64,000 nt of DNA from JBLHKS01 sp047620505 (GTDB lineage Bacteria > Verrucomicrobiota > Verrucomicrobiia > Verrucomicrobiales > DEV007), in NCBI GenBank assembly GCA_047620505.1, contig JBLHKS010000011.1, forward strand, positions 9,500 through 73,499, given 5' to 3'. The position numbers and the translations under genes were made by a program. Under the pieces are notes generated by a model. The model saw only the letters and a program-made list of their open reading frames with translations. It made no database searches and was not told where the DNA came from. Positions 1-7,819 of this stretch are shown piece after piece. Positions within the stretch are counted from its first letter, which is position 1, and each line of letters opens with the position of its first letter.

Positions 1-1462
1 AGCTGCTGACGCAGCCCGGCTGACCTGGCTCGAGCAGATCCCTCTCGAATCGTATGAAAAAATGCGCGAAACCGAGCGCTATCAGCTCGGGATCGCTGAA
101 AAATATTACATTAAAGAGGAGTACAAAGTCGCGCTCGATGAGTATGAGAAGTTCCTGACCCTTTACGAATCCAGCACTGGCGCGCCTTACGCTCAGCTGA
201 TGTGGAGCCACTGCGAGGCAAAATTGAGACGGGTGAACACGGCAATTCGGGAAGGTTTTCAGTCTGTTATCGATTATTGGCCGAATTCGAGAGAGGCCGT
301 GCTTGCCGCTTACTTGATTGGTCATTCGTATCAGGAAATCGGTGAGGTCGAAAAGGCGAAAGTCGCGTACGGGAAGCTGATGGAGACCTACCCAAAGGAC
401 CACGTCACGGTTCTCGCAAAAGTGAAGCTCTTGGAGATGGCGACGGTTGCGCAGAAGGAGGAAGATCGCCTGGAGCTGCTTGAGGAGCTGACCTACAACA
501 CGCCGAGGACCGAAGAATCGATTCCGCACTGTGAGCGAGCTTCGATGGAGTTGGCGACGTTTTATTTTTACGCCGCAGACTGGCCGAATGGGTTGAAGGC
601 GCTGGAATCCAGCTTCGTGGAAGCGAAATTGGGCGAGGAAATTTACGATCAGATAAATGCGCCGATCAGAACGCTAAATGGCACGGAAGAAGATCAGCCG
701 AAAGCCAAAGATCTGGCGGACAAGGCGATTGCTTTTATTGAAGCGCAAATCCCGGTCGACATGGCCGAGGATGCTAACAAAGCCCTCGCCCGAGATCGTC
801 TGAACCGGATGGCCGGGCTTTACCAAGCGATCGCCGACAACAAAGCCGTGATCGCGACTTACGAGCGGACCGGCAAGCTAATCGGGATCGATGACGCTTT
901 GTTAGGCCAGATCGCAGGCTTCTACAAAGGAATCACCGAGCGCGACAAAGCTCGGGAAACTTATCGCCGATTCGAGAACCAGATCGAAGCCGAACGGAAT
1001 CTCGTTTACATGCTTCGCGAGGAAAAAAAGATGGATGAGGCGATCACTGGTTATCGTGGGCTGGTCGAACAGGACCCGGATCGAATAGACGAGTATCTCT
1101 GGGCAATCGCGGAATGCTACGAAGGAAAAAGCGATTGGAAAAATGCGATCCAGACATTTCGACAGTGTGATCGCTACCCGGCTAATTATTTCCGGATGGC
1201 GCAGTGTCATCGACGGATGAAGGAGTGGCCCCAAGCGATCCAACTTTATGGTCAGGCCAAAGCGCACGAGGGCTCTGGGCCGGAGGCGCTCATCCAGATC
1301 GGCCTAACCTATGAAGACGCCGGCCAGAAGGAAAACGCGATCAAAACGCTCCAGCTGACCTGCCGAACGTATCCGAAAACTTCACAGGCGAGCCGAGCTC
1401 ACGCGCATCTTCAAACGAAGTATGACATCACCGTGACTCTCGGTGGGGCGAAGGACGAGTAG
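1..1462 (+). CDS. TPR-repeat protein, 5' end outside the window
   Basis: The frame is open from base 2 to the stop at 1460-1462, giving about 486 visible residues. The ATG at 62 is probably internal, because the codons before it (reading ADAARLTWLEQIPLE) continue without a stop. The protein is helical and made of degenerate tetratricopeptide repeats. Examples are the helix pair around YKVALDEYEKFLTLY near residue 40 of the visible part, AYLIGHSYQEIGEVEKAKVAY, and a C-terminal series around ALIQIGLTYEDAGQKENAIK. This pattern fits the BamD/CpoB/YfgC type of periplasmic or cytoplasmic scaffolds, but no catalytic domain is visible and the exact role is unknown. It is convergent with the DUF1501 gene and separated from it by an inverted repeat. 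Confidence 0.8.
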   Translation, partial: AADAARLTWLEQIPLESYEKMRETERYQLGIAEKYYIKEEYKVALDEYEKFLTLYESSTGAPYAQLMWSHCEAKLRRVNTAIREGFQSVIDYWPNSREAVLAAYLIGHSYQEIGEVEKAKVAYGKLMETYPKDHVTVLAKVKLLEMATVAQKEEDRLELLEELTYNTPRTEESIPHCERASMELATFYFYAADWPNGLKALESSFVEAKLGEEIYDQINAPIRTLNGTEEDQPKAKDLADKAIAFIEAQIPVDMAEDANKALARDRLNRMAGLYQAIADNKAVIATYERTGKLIGIDDALLGQIAGFYKGITERDKARETYRRFENQIEAERNLVYMLREEKKMDEAITGYRGLVEQDPDRIDEYLWAIAECYEGKSDWKNAIQTFRQCDRYPANYFRMAQCHRRMKEWPQAIQLYGQAKAHEGSGPEALIQIGLTYEDAGQKENAIKTLQLTCRTYPKTSQASRAHAHLQTKYDITVTLGGAKDE

Positions 1463-1469
1463 CAGATTT

Positions 1470-1556
1470 CGTAGTCCCGAGTCTCCGCACTCGGGCGCGG
1501 CCACAGCCGCGATCTTTTGCACGGGCTTCGTGGCGGGTGCGGAGACCCTTATCTAC
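1470..1556. repeat. Imperfect inverted repeat between convergent genes
   Basis: Arms at about 1470-1495 and 1533-1556 pair through CTCCGCACTCG on the left and its imperfect complement CGGGTGCGGAG on the right, continuing to gtag/ctac at the outer ends. The inner sequence is GC rich (gcgcggccacagccgcg) and can itself fold. It fills the gap between the stop of the TPR gene and the stop of the DUF1501 gene, so it could serve as a two-way terminator. Its modular look resembles the extragenic palindromic elements common in verrucomicrobial genomes (recollection, not searched). Confidence 0.5.
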
Positions 1557-1560
1557 TAAA

Positions 1561-2955
1561 TCAGGCGATGATGTCGTGGAGCACGTGTCCGTGAACGTCG
1601 GTCAGGCGGACATCGCGGCCAGCATATCGATAGGTCAGGTCTTCGTGATTGAGCCCTGACTGATGCAGAACGGTGGCCCAGAGATCGTAAATCGTCGCCT
1701 TTTTGTCGACGACGTGGTAGCCGAATTCGTCGGTGGCTCCGTAGGCCGTGCCGCCCTTGATTCCGCCACCACACATCCAGACGCTGAAGCCGTAGGGGTT
1801 GTGATCGCGGCCGTTTGAGCCTTGAGAAAACGGCGTCCTGCCAAACTCGCCGGTAAAAATAATCAGCGTTTCGTCAAGCAGGCCGAGCGTCTTCAAATCG
1901 TGGATCAGCGCGCCGATCGGCTGATCAACCTGGTTCGCCATCGCGCCGTGTCCTTTTTCCAGATCGCCATGCTGGTCCCACGGATTCGCCGCGCCGCCCG
2001 CGCCAATTCCTTCGGTCAAACACGACAGCTCGATGAAGCGCACGCCCTGCTGAACGAGTCGCCGCGCGAGCAGCGCCTGACGCGCGTAAGCCGCTTTCTT
2101 CGGATGCGGATCGTCGAGGCCGTACATCTTTTTCGTCGCTTCGCTTTCACGACTGATGTCGCAAATTTCCGGAACGGCGTTCTGCATGTTGAACGCCGTT
2201 TCGTAGTTCTTGATCGCCGCTTCGACCTCGGCGTCCGCGCCAGCAGCTGCTGCGAAGTCGCGATCGATTTGATTCACAAAATCCAGCCGCGAGCGCTGGA
2301 TCTGACCCGCCTGGCTTGGCTGAATGTCAGGCACCGCAGGCGTCTTGTCCGCCTGGATGATCGAGGCCTGATGTTGCGCCGGCAAAAAGCCGCTCGAGAA
2401 AAGCCCGACCCCACCGTGAGGCGGAACCGCGCCTCCGCTCTGGAGAACAACGTAGCTCGGCAAATTTTCGTTCGCCGAACCTAAGCCATGACTGATCCAG
2501 GCCCCCGCGCTCGGATGCCCGAGGAACGGAAACCCAGAGTGGACGAAAAAATTCCCCTGCGCGTGTTCGTTAACCGGCGAAGTCATCGAGCGAATTACCG
2601 CGATGTCGTCAGCGTGTTTCGCGACGTTGGAAAAGATACTGCTGAACTCGAGCCCGCTCTCACCGTAGTGATCAAATTCGAACGGACTAGGCATGACCTG
2701 CCCGTTGTTGTTGAACTGCGTCCGCTCGACTTTCACCGGCATTGGCTTGCCCGCGAGTTCCTTGAGCTTCGGTTTCGGGTCAAACGTATCGACCTGCGAC
2801 ACGCCGCCTGACATGTAGCAGAGAATCACGTTTTTCGCCTTCGCTGTTGGAGCCGATGCACCCTGCATCAGCCCTGACAAAGCCATCAGGCCGAAGCCGC
2901 TTGAGGCTTTCGCGAGCGCGGCACGGCGGGAAATTTGAGTTGGGTCAGCGAACAT
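1561..2955 (-). CDS. DUF1501 family protein (alkaline-phosphatase/sulfatase-like fold)
   Basis: 464 residues from the ATG at 2955. That start gives MFADPTQISRRAALAKASSG, a twin-arginine-like leader, so export in folded form is likely. A longer frame would begin at 3030 but would overlap the upstream gene by about 86 bases. The body carries the usual DUF1501 hallmarks: AKNVILCYMSGGVSQVDTFD (metal-site-like Asp), NEHAQGNFFVHSGFP, a conserved WDQHGDLEKGH and FTGEFGRTPFSQG followed by GRDHNPYGFS. DUF1501 proteins are almost always encoded beside PSCyt/PSD1 proteins, as here, where the start overlaps the end of the upstream gene by 11 bases. The biochemical role of the pair is not established; a surface or periplasmic catabolic function is inferred. 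Confidence 0.88.
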   Translation of the reverse strand: MFADPTQISRRAALAKASSGFGLMALSGLMQGASAPTAKAKNVILCYMSGGVSQVDTFDPKPKLKELAGKPMPVKVERTQFNNNGQVMPSPFEFDHYGESGLEFSSIFSNVAKHADDIAVIRSMTSPVNEHAQGNFFVHSGFPFLGHPSAGAWISHGLGSANENLPSYVVLQSGGAVPPHGGVGLFSSGFLPAQHQASIIQADKTPAVPDIQPSQAGQIQRSRLDFVNQIDRDFAAAAGADAEVEAAIKNYETAFNMQNAVPEICDISRESEATKKMYGLDDPHPKKAAYARQALLARRLVQQGVRFIELSCLTEGIGAGGAANPWDQHGDLEKGHGAMANQVDQPIGALIHDLKTLGLLDETLIIFTGEFGRTPFSQGSNGRDHNPYGFSVWMCGGGIKGGTAYGATDEFGYHVVDKKATIYDLWATVLHQSGLNHEDLTYRYAGRDVRLTDVHGHVLHDIIA

Positions 2956-5900
2956 AAATGAACTCCTTGAGGTTGAGAATTGAATGAGCGAGATCGTTCC
3001 AGACCTGATCTTCGCCCGCGGGTTTGCCAAGCTTCTCGCGTTCGGCTTTCAAAGCGTCGACTTCAGAATCGATCTCGGAGAGACGCACTTTTTGTTGTTC
3101 GGTCAGGGCCGCCAGAACCTGGCGCTGCGAGACAAAAACGCCGGTCGCGCCGGTCGCGCCAGCCGCAGCTGCGATTTCATCCGGTTCAAGCGCGCGATCG
3201 TAAAGTTTCGCCTCAAAAATCCGCCCGTTCAGCGTTCGACCTCCGCCGGGCCCGGTTCCATGCCGGATTCCAAACGCGACCTGCGTGTTGCTCCCCGCAT
3301 ACGTCTGGAGACCGGATTTCCGGATCGGTTTTCCATACGGCTGACCATTCCGGTATCCGCGAATCGTCCCGTCCTTGTCGTAGGCGATCGTGATTCGGAC
3401 AGGCGCGTCGGCAGCCTCGGTCTCGTCGGTTGCCTGGAAATCTTCGGTGCGCCGAAATCCGTTGCTGCCCGGCATCCATCGTTTCGCCCGGCGTTCGGAA
3501 AAGACGATCGAATCGAAGGTCACTCCGTCAACGGTTTGAACGGTGATCGCGCCGCCCGCGCGCTGATTCAAATCGTTGAGCTGAACGAGAACCTCCAACG
3601 TCTTGGTTTTCAGCTCCTTGCCGATCGGCGTGGTCACGACCATCCCTTTTCCGTCGACAACCAGCGTCCCATCCTCGATGCGCGCGGTCCCTATCGCTTT
3701 TCCGTGAAGGCTGCCGATCTGGTCCTCAAGACCGTCCTCGAAATCCCAAAATGCGAACGGCGTTGGGCCAGCAGCTGCTGGCTTGTCGTCCTTTTCCGCC
3801 GCCGCTTCGGCTTCCGCGAGCAAGCGCGATCGAATTGGATCGATGATCGAATTCTCTTCACTTCCCAGCTGTCCGATTGCCGCGCCGACCCTCGCCTGTT
3901 CAGTTTGAACCGAGCCGTAGCGCTTTCTCAGGTCCTCAAGCAGATCAAGTGCGCCTTCGTTTTCGGATTCGCTCGGTTGTCTCCCCAACGCAGTCAGCCA
4001 CAGGCGCTCGATCCTCGCGTCGTCGTCGGTTTCCGTTTTCACGCGGGCTGCGAACCGGTTCGCGGCGCTGACTACGAAGTTGTTGTTCATCATCGTCAAC
4101 GATTGCGCTGGCACGTTCGTCACGGGTCGTGAGCCGGTCGCGGAAAACGGCTCGGGCGCGCCGAACGTCGTCAGAAACGGGTCAAGCCGATTGCGAATCA
4201 CCTCGACGTAAACCGAGCGGCGATTCGAGCCACCGTTTGTCGGCGGACCGTAAACATCTGGGCTGAGATTTCCTGACACGGCCAGAATCGAGTCGCGAAT
4301 CGCTTCCGCTTCGAGGCGGCGAACGCTGAAATGAGACAGCAGCCGGTTCTCCGGATCTTTCGTTCCGACGAGCTCGCCTGGTTGGCTCGATTGCCGCCAG
4401 GTTTCGCTGGTCACGATGAAACGGATCAGTTCTTTAATCGACCAACCGTCCTCAGCCACGAAGCGCGTCGCGAGGTGATCGAGCAGCTCCGGGTGACTCG
4501 GCGCTTCGCCAAGCCGACCCAAATTATCCGGCGTCGAGACGAGCCCGGTTCCGAAAAGGTGATTCCAGATTCGATTGACGATCACGCGGCGAGTGAACGG
4601 GTTGTCGTCGCGCAGCAGGTCGTCGGCGAGTTCAAGTCGGCCGCTCAGATTCGTTTCGTACGGAGTCGAATCGATCGCGTCGAGAAATCGGCGAGGGACG
4701 TCGGCGAGCGGTTTTTTGTGATCGCCGCGATCGAACAGCGGCTGGTCGTGGGCTTCCCATTCGGCCAGTGTCGGGATGCGCGTTGCGATCGGAATTCCCG
4801 CTTCGAGCCGGCGATACTCTTCGATCAGAGCCTTAGCTGAGCCGAGCTTGTTCGGCAGAATTCCGGCGTCGAGCCAGTGCGCGAGCAACTCCGCTTGTGG
4901 GTCTGTCAGGGTTCCATTTTTCCAAGCCGCAATCGACTCGTTCAGCACTTTCAACTGGAGTTCGTTGAGCGCTTCGATCGAATCTGGCGATTCAGCAGCT
5001 GCCGCTTCGAGAATCGGGTCGAGATGTGGCTTCCGATTTTCGACCGGCGTCGTCTCGCCGCTTTTGATCAAGACCGCCTCGCGAATTCCAAACCACGACC
5101 CTCGACCGTCGCCCTTCGTCAGCAGCGGCGCGTCTTTGCCGGTCGTCAGCTCGATGTGGATCGAATCGCCGTCCCAGTAATTCAGGTTAAACTTTTGCCA
5201 ACGCCAGCCGCGATTTTTTTCGTCGATTTTCAGAGTTGTGACGGGAAAAACGGTTCCGTTCCTTGGGTAGTTCTGAACGACGTAACGGACGGCCGAATCG
5301 CCGTTGCCGAGCACGCGAACCCAGAGATCGCTTTCGCCCTCAGCCTCGAAATCTGGCGAAGCGAATCGCATGCCGTGCTTCGCGGACAGCGGATGCGAAA
5401 ACACACCGGCTGGATAAATCCCGATCAACGCCTGATCGCCTTCGGTCGCGATCGCGAACTCGCCCGCTTTGGAGGGTTCGTCAGGGCCGCCGAACCACTC
5501 GGCTGCGTCTTCGGGATCGGCGAGATCCCAGTGCTGCGCGAACTTCTGCGGTTCCTGCGCTTCGCGGTCTTTCCAGGCTCGGAAATGACCGGGAATCTCC
5601 TTCAACTTGATGAGCTGCTCGCCAATTTCCGGTGCCGCGGCGAGCCAGTCTTTCGCGATCGCTTCACGGATTTTCGGCTTGAGCGCGGCGAGCTCAGCCC
5701 GATTTTTGTCGAGCGCTTCCGGCAAATCGATCGGCGATCGGCCGGGCCGAGTGGAGCCGAAAATTCCGAACAACGCGTAGTAGTCGGCCTGGCTGATCGC
5801 ATCGAATTTGTGATCGTGACAGCGGGCGCAGCTCACGGTCAGGCCGAGGAACGCCTTCGAGAAAACGTTGATCTGATCATCGACGAATCGGACTTTTTCG

Positions 5901-6871
5901 TCGAGCGCGTCGGTCGGCGCGAAGCCGTGAAAAACCATCCGCCAGTGAGCCGTCGCGATGAGCGATTCGTTGATTCCAAGCTCTTCGTTGATCCTCGGAT
6001 TCTCTAACAGATCGCCAGCGACGTGCTCGCGAACCAGCTGGTCGAACGGCACGTCCGCGTTGAGCGAGCGAATGAGGTAGTCTCGATAAAGCCAAGCGTT
6101 TTCGATCCGCGGATCGCCTTCAGAACCGTGCGATTCGGCGTAACGAATCCAGTCCATCCAGTGTCGAGCCCAGCGTTCGCCAAATTGCTCGCTGGCCAGC
6201 AGCTGCTCGACGAGCGCCTCGACGTTCGCGCCGGAATTCAGGAATTCGTCGATCTGCTCCGGCGTTGGCGGCAGGCCGATCAGCGCGAAATAAATCCGGC
6301 GAGCGAGCGTTCGCGACTCAGCGGGTTCGGACGGCTCGAGACCAGCCGCAGCGAGTTTCGCGCGAATGAAACGATCGACCGGATGACCGGATTCGCCGGG
6401 AATTTCCGGATTCGCGATCGGCTGAAAACTCCACCATGCCTTTCGGCGCTCAAGCACGGCCGGCCAGGCTGTGTCCACTGCCAACTCGGTTTCGGTCGGC
6501 GGATTGTCGCGTGGATCCGGTGCGCCCATCGCGATCCATTTTTCGAAATCCGCGACGATCGCAGCATCGAGCATCACCCCCGCTTTCGGCATCGTGAGAT
6601 CGTTTTCATGCCGAATCGCCTCCATCAAAATGCTCTCCTCCGGCTTGCCCGGCACGACAGCGGGCCCGAGGTCGCCGCCCTTGAGCAAACCGTCTCGATG
6701 ATCGAGGACGAGGCCGGATTTCCGCTTCCCAGTCGAGCTGTGACACTCGTAACAGTCCTGAGCCAGGACCGGACGAATGCGCGATTCAAAAAACTCGATC
6801 TGCTCGGCTGTCGGAGCCGCGAGAAGCAGACTCGGCAGAAAAAGCAGGCCAGATGTTGCGAGAATTTTCAT
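2945..6871 (-). CDS. Large PSCyt1-PSCyt2(DUF1549)-PSD1(DUF1553) protein with LamG-like domain
   Basis: 1308 residues with a signal peptide (MKILATSGLLFLPSLLLAAP). PSCyt1 domain near residues 25-120 carries a heme c site, CYECH. PSCyt2 follows from about residue 165 (FIRAKLAAAGLEPSEP, ERWARHWMDWIRYAESHG), with a second heme-like CARCHDHKFDAI. PSD1 begins near residue 760 (FTRRVIVNRIWNHLFGTGLV, DNLGRLGEAPSHPELLD). Unlike most family members, a concanavalin/LamG-like domain lies near residues 1060-1230 (FWDFEDGLEDQIGSLHGKAI and YDRALEPDEIAA), suggesting carbohydrate or surface binding. It lies between IclR (7-base gap) and DUF1501 (overlap), so the three are probably one operon. Function is unknown; electron transfer coupled to polymer breakdown is an inference. 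Confidence 0.88.
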   Translation of the reverse strand: MKILATSGLLFLPSLLLAAPTAEQIEFFESRIRPVLAQDCYECHSSTGKRKSGLVLDHRDGLLKGGDLGPAVVPGKPEESILMEAIRHENDLTMPKAGVMLDAAIVADFEKWIAMGAPDPRDNPPTETELAVDTAWPAVLERRKAWWSFQPIANPEIPGESGHPVDRFIRAKLAAAGLEPSEPAESRTLARRIYFALIGLPPTPEQIDEFLNSGANVEALVEQLLASEQFGERWARHWMDWIRYAESHGSEGDPRIENAWLYRDYLIRSLNADVPFDQLVREHVAGDLLENPRINEELGINESLIATAHWRMVFHGFAPTDALDEKVRFVDDQINVFSKAFLGLTVSCARCHDHKFDAISQADYYALFGIFGSTRPGRSPIDLPEALDKNRAELAALKPKIREAIAKDWLAAAPEIGEQLIKLKEIPGHFRAWKDREAQEPQKFAQHWDLADPEDAAEWFGGPDEPSKAGEFAIATEGDQALIGIYPAGVFSHPLSAKHGMRFASPDFEAEGESDLWVRVLGNGDSAVRYVVQNYPRNGTVFPVTTLKIDEKNRGWRWQKFNLNYWDGDSIHIELTTGKDAPLLTKGDGRGSWFGIREAVLIKSGETTPVENRKPHLDPILEAAAAESPDSIEALNELQLKVLNESIAAWKNGTLTDPQAELLAHWLDAGILPNKLGSAKALIEEYRRLEAGIPIATRIPTLAEWEAHDQPLFDRGDHKKPLADVPRRFLDAIDSTPYETNLSGRLELADDLLRDDNPFTRRVIVNRIWNHLFGTGLVSTPDNLGRLGEAPSHPELLDHLATRFVAEDGWSIKELIRFIVTSETWRQSSQPGELVGTKDPENRLLSHFSVRRLEAEAIRDSILAVSGNLSPDVYGPPTNGGSNRRSVYVEVIRNRLDPFLTTFGAPEPFSATGSRPVTNVPAQSLTMMNNNFVVSAANRFAARVKTETDDDARIERLWLTALGRQPSESENEGALDLLEDLRKRYGSVQTEQARVGAAIGQLGSEENSIIDPIRSRLLAEAEAAAEKDDKPAAAGPTPFAFWDFEDGLEDQIGSLHGKAIGTARIEDGTLVVDGKGMVVTTPIGKELKTKTLEVLVQLNDLNQRAGGAITVQTVDGVTFDSIVFSERRAKRWMPGSNGFRRTEDFQATDETEAADAPVRITIAYDKDGTIRGYRNGQPYGKPIRKSGLQTYAGSNTQVAFGIRHGTGPGGGRTLNGRIFEAKLYDRALEPDEIAAAAGATGATGVFVSQRQVLAALTEQQKVRLSEIDSEVDALKAEREKLGKPAGEDQVWNDLAHSILNLKEFIYVR

Positions 6872-6878
6872 GGGTTTG

Positions 6879-7709
6879 TCAGTTCAAAAGTCGTTCGCGG
6901 ATTTTTGCGGCTGCGGCGATGCATTTCCGCCCGAGCGGCTCAAATTCGTCCTCCCGAAGTCGAAAAATGGGAGCCATCACCGTCACGGCAGCAACCGGGA
7001 TTTCGTATTCGTTTAAAATCGGCGCGGCGACGCAGTGGATCCCTTCGAGACCCTCGGCGCGGTCGATCGCAAAGCCGCGAGCCCGCGCCCCGAGCAGATC
7101 TGCCAGCAGCTGCTCGCGAGTCGCCCGCGTGGTCGGCGTGTAGCGCTTGAGCGGGGCGGCGGCGATCCAGGTTTCCAGCTCCGGCTCCGGCATCCACGCG
7201 AGAATCGCCTTGCCCGGCGCGCAGGAATGCATCGGCACGCGCAGCCCGACTTCGCCCATCACCTTGACCGGGTGCAGGCCGGAAACCTGCTCAAGAACGA
7301 CGACTTTTCGGCCCGAAGGCGCCAGCAGCTGCACAGTCTCGCTGGTCGCCGTTCGGAGTTCGCGCAACGCCTCGTAGCTGCAAACCACGAGGCTTTTCTC
7401 GTTCACACGCGGCCTGGCGAGATCGAAGAGTTTATTGCTCAACGTGAACCGCTTGTCGTTTTCGCGCCGGTGGAGGTAACCGCGAGCGAGCAAGGCGCTG
7501 GTGATTCGATAGACCGAATTTTGCGGAAGTTCCGTCGCTCGAACGAGCTCGGAGAGCGTTAGCCCGCCAATCGCCGAACTCAGAGCCTCAAAAATATCGA
7601 GAGCCCGATCGGTGCTCGGGCTTTGGCTTTGTTCGAGGACTTGAACGGCTGTTTGCATTCGGAATTTAGATAAAGATCGAAATTTAGATAAATCAATCAC
7701 TGATTCCAT
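6879..7709 (-). CDS. IclR-family transcriptional regulator
   Basis: 276 residues from the ATG at 7709. The N-terminal winged helix-turn-helix is seen in ALDIFEALSSAIGGLTLSEL and LPQNSVYRITSALLARGYLH; the C-terminal effector domain contains VMGEVGLRVPMHSCAPGKAI and RGFAIDRAEGLEGIHCVAAP, both typical of IclR. The effector is not predictable. It directly precedes the PSD1/DUF1501 genes and probably controls them. An alternative start at Met18 (7658) would leave a 12-base direct repeat in the leader. The 7709 start has a weak purine run (GGAAAA) upstream, so it is preferred. One copy of the iterated palindrome lies at 7105, encoding part of TREQLLADLL. Confidence 0.9.
   Translation of the reverse strand: MESVIDLSKFRSLSKFRMQTAVQVLEQSQSPSTDRALDIFEALSSAIGGLTLSELVRATELPQNSVYRITSALLARGYLHRRENDKRFTLSNKLFDLARPRVNEKSLVVCSYEALRELRTATSETVQLLAPSGRKVVVLEQVSGLHPVKVMGEVGLRVPMHSCAPGKAILAWMPEPELETWIAAAPLKRYTPTTRATREQLLADLLGARARGFAIDRAEGLEGIHCVAAPILNEYEIPVAAVTVMAPIFRLREDEFEPLGRKCIAAAAKIRERLLN
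7663..7692. repeat. Direct repeat aatttagataaa at the iclR start
   Basis: The 12-mer aatttagataaa occurs at 7663-7674 and again at 7681-7692, an 18-base period. If iclR starts at 7709 it encodes the duplicated peptide LSKFRSLSKFR; if iclR starts at Met18 the repeat is untranslated leader and could be an operator. No experimental meaning is claimed. Confidence 0.45.
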
Positions 7710-7819
7710 AGAAAATTTTCCGAAATACAGATGTTTTTGAAAAAGAATCCTTGAAACCTCGGTTTATTGAAGGTCTTCAGTTGCAAATATTTTAAATTTA
7801 TTGATCATACGTCTTAACT
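7710..7819. promoter_or_regulatory. AT-rich divergent promoter region
   Basis: This gap separates the divergent iclR and Sel1 genes and is much richer in A+T than its surroundings (runs such as tgcaaatattttaaattta). It must hold promoters for both directions. I cannot assign -35/-10 boxes with confidence. Confidence 0.4.
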
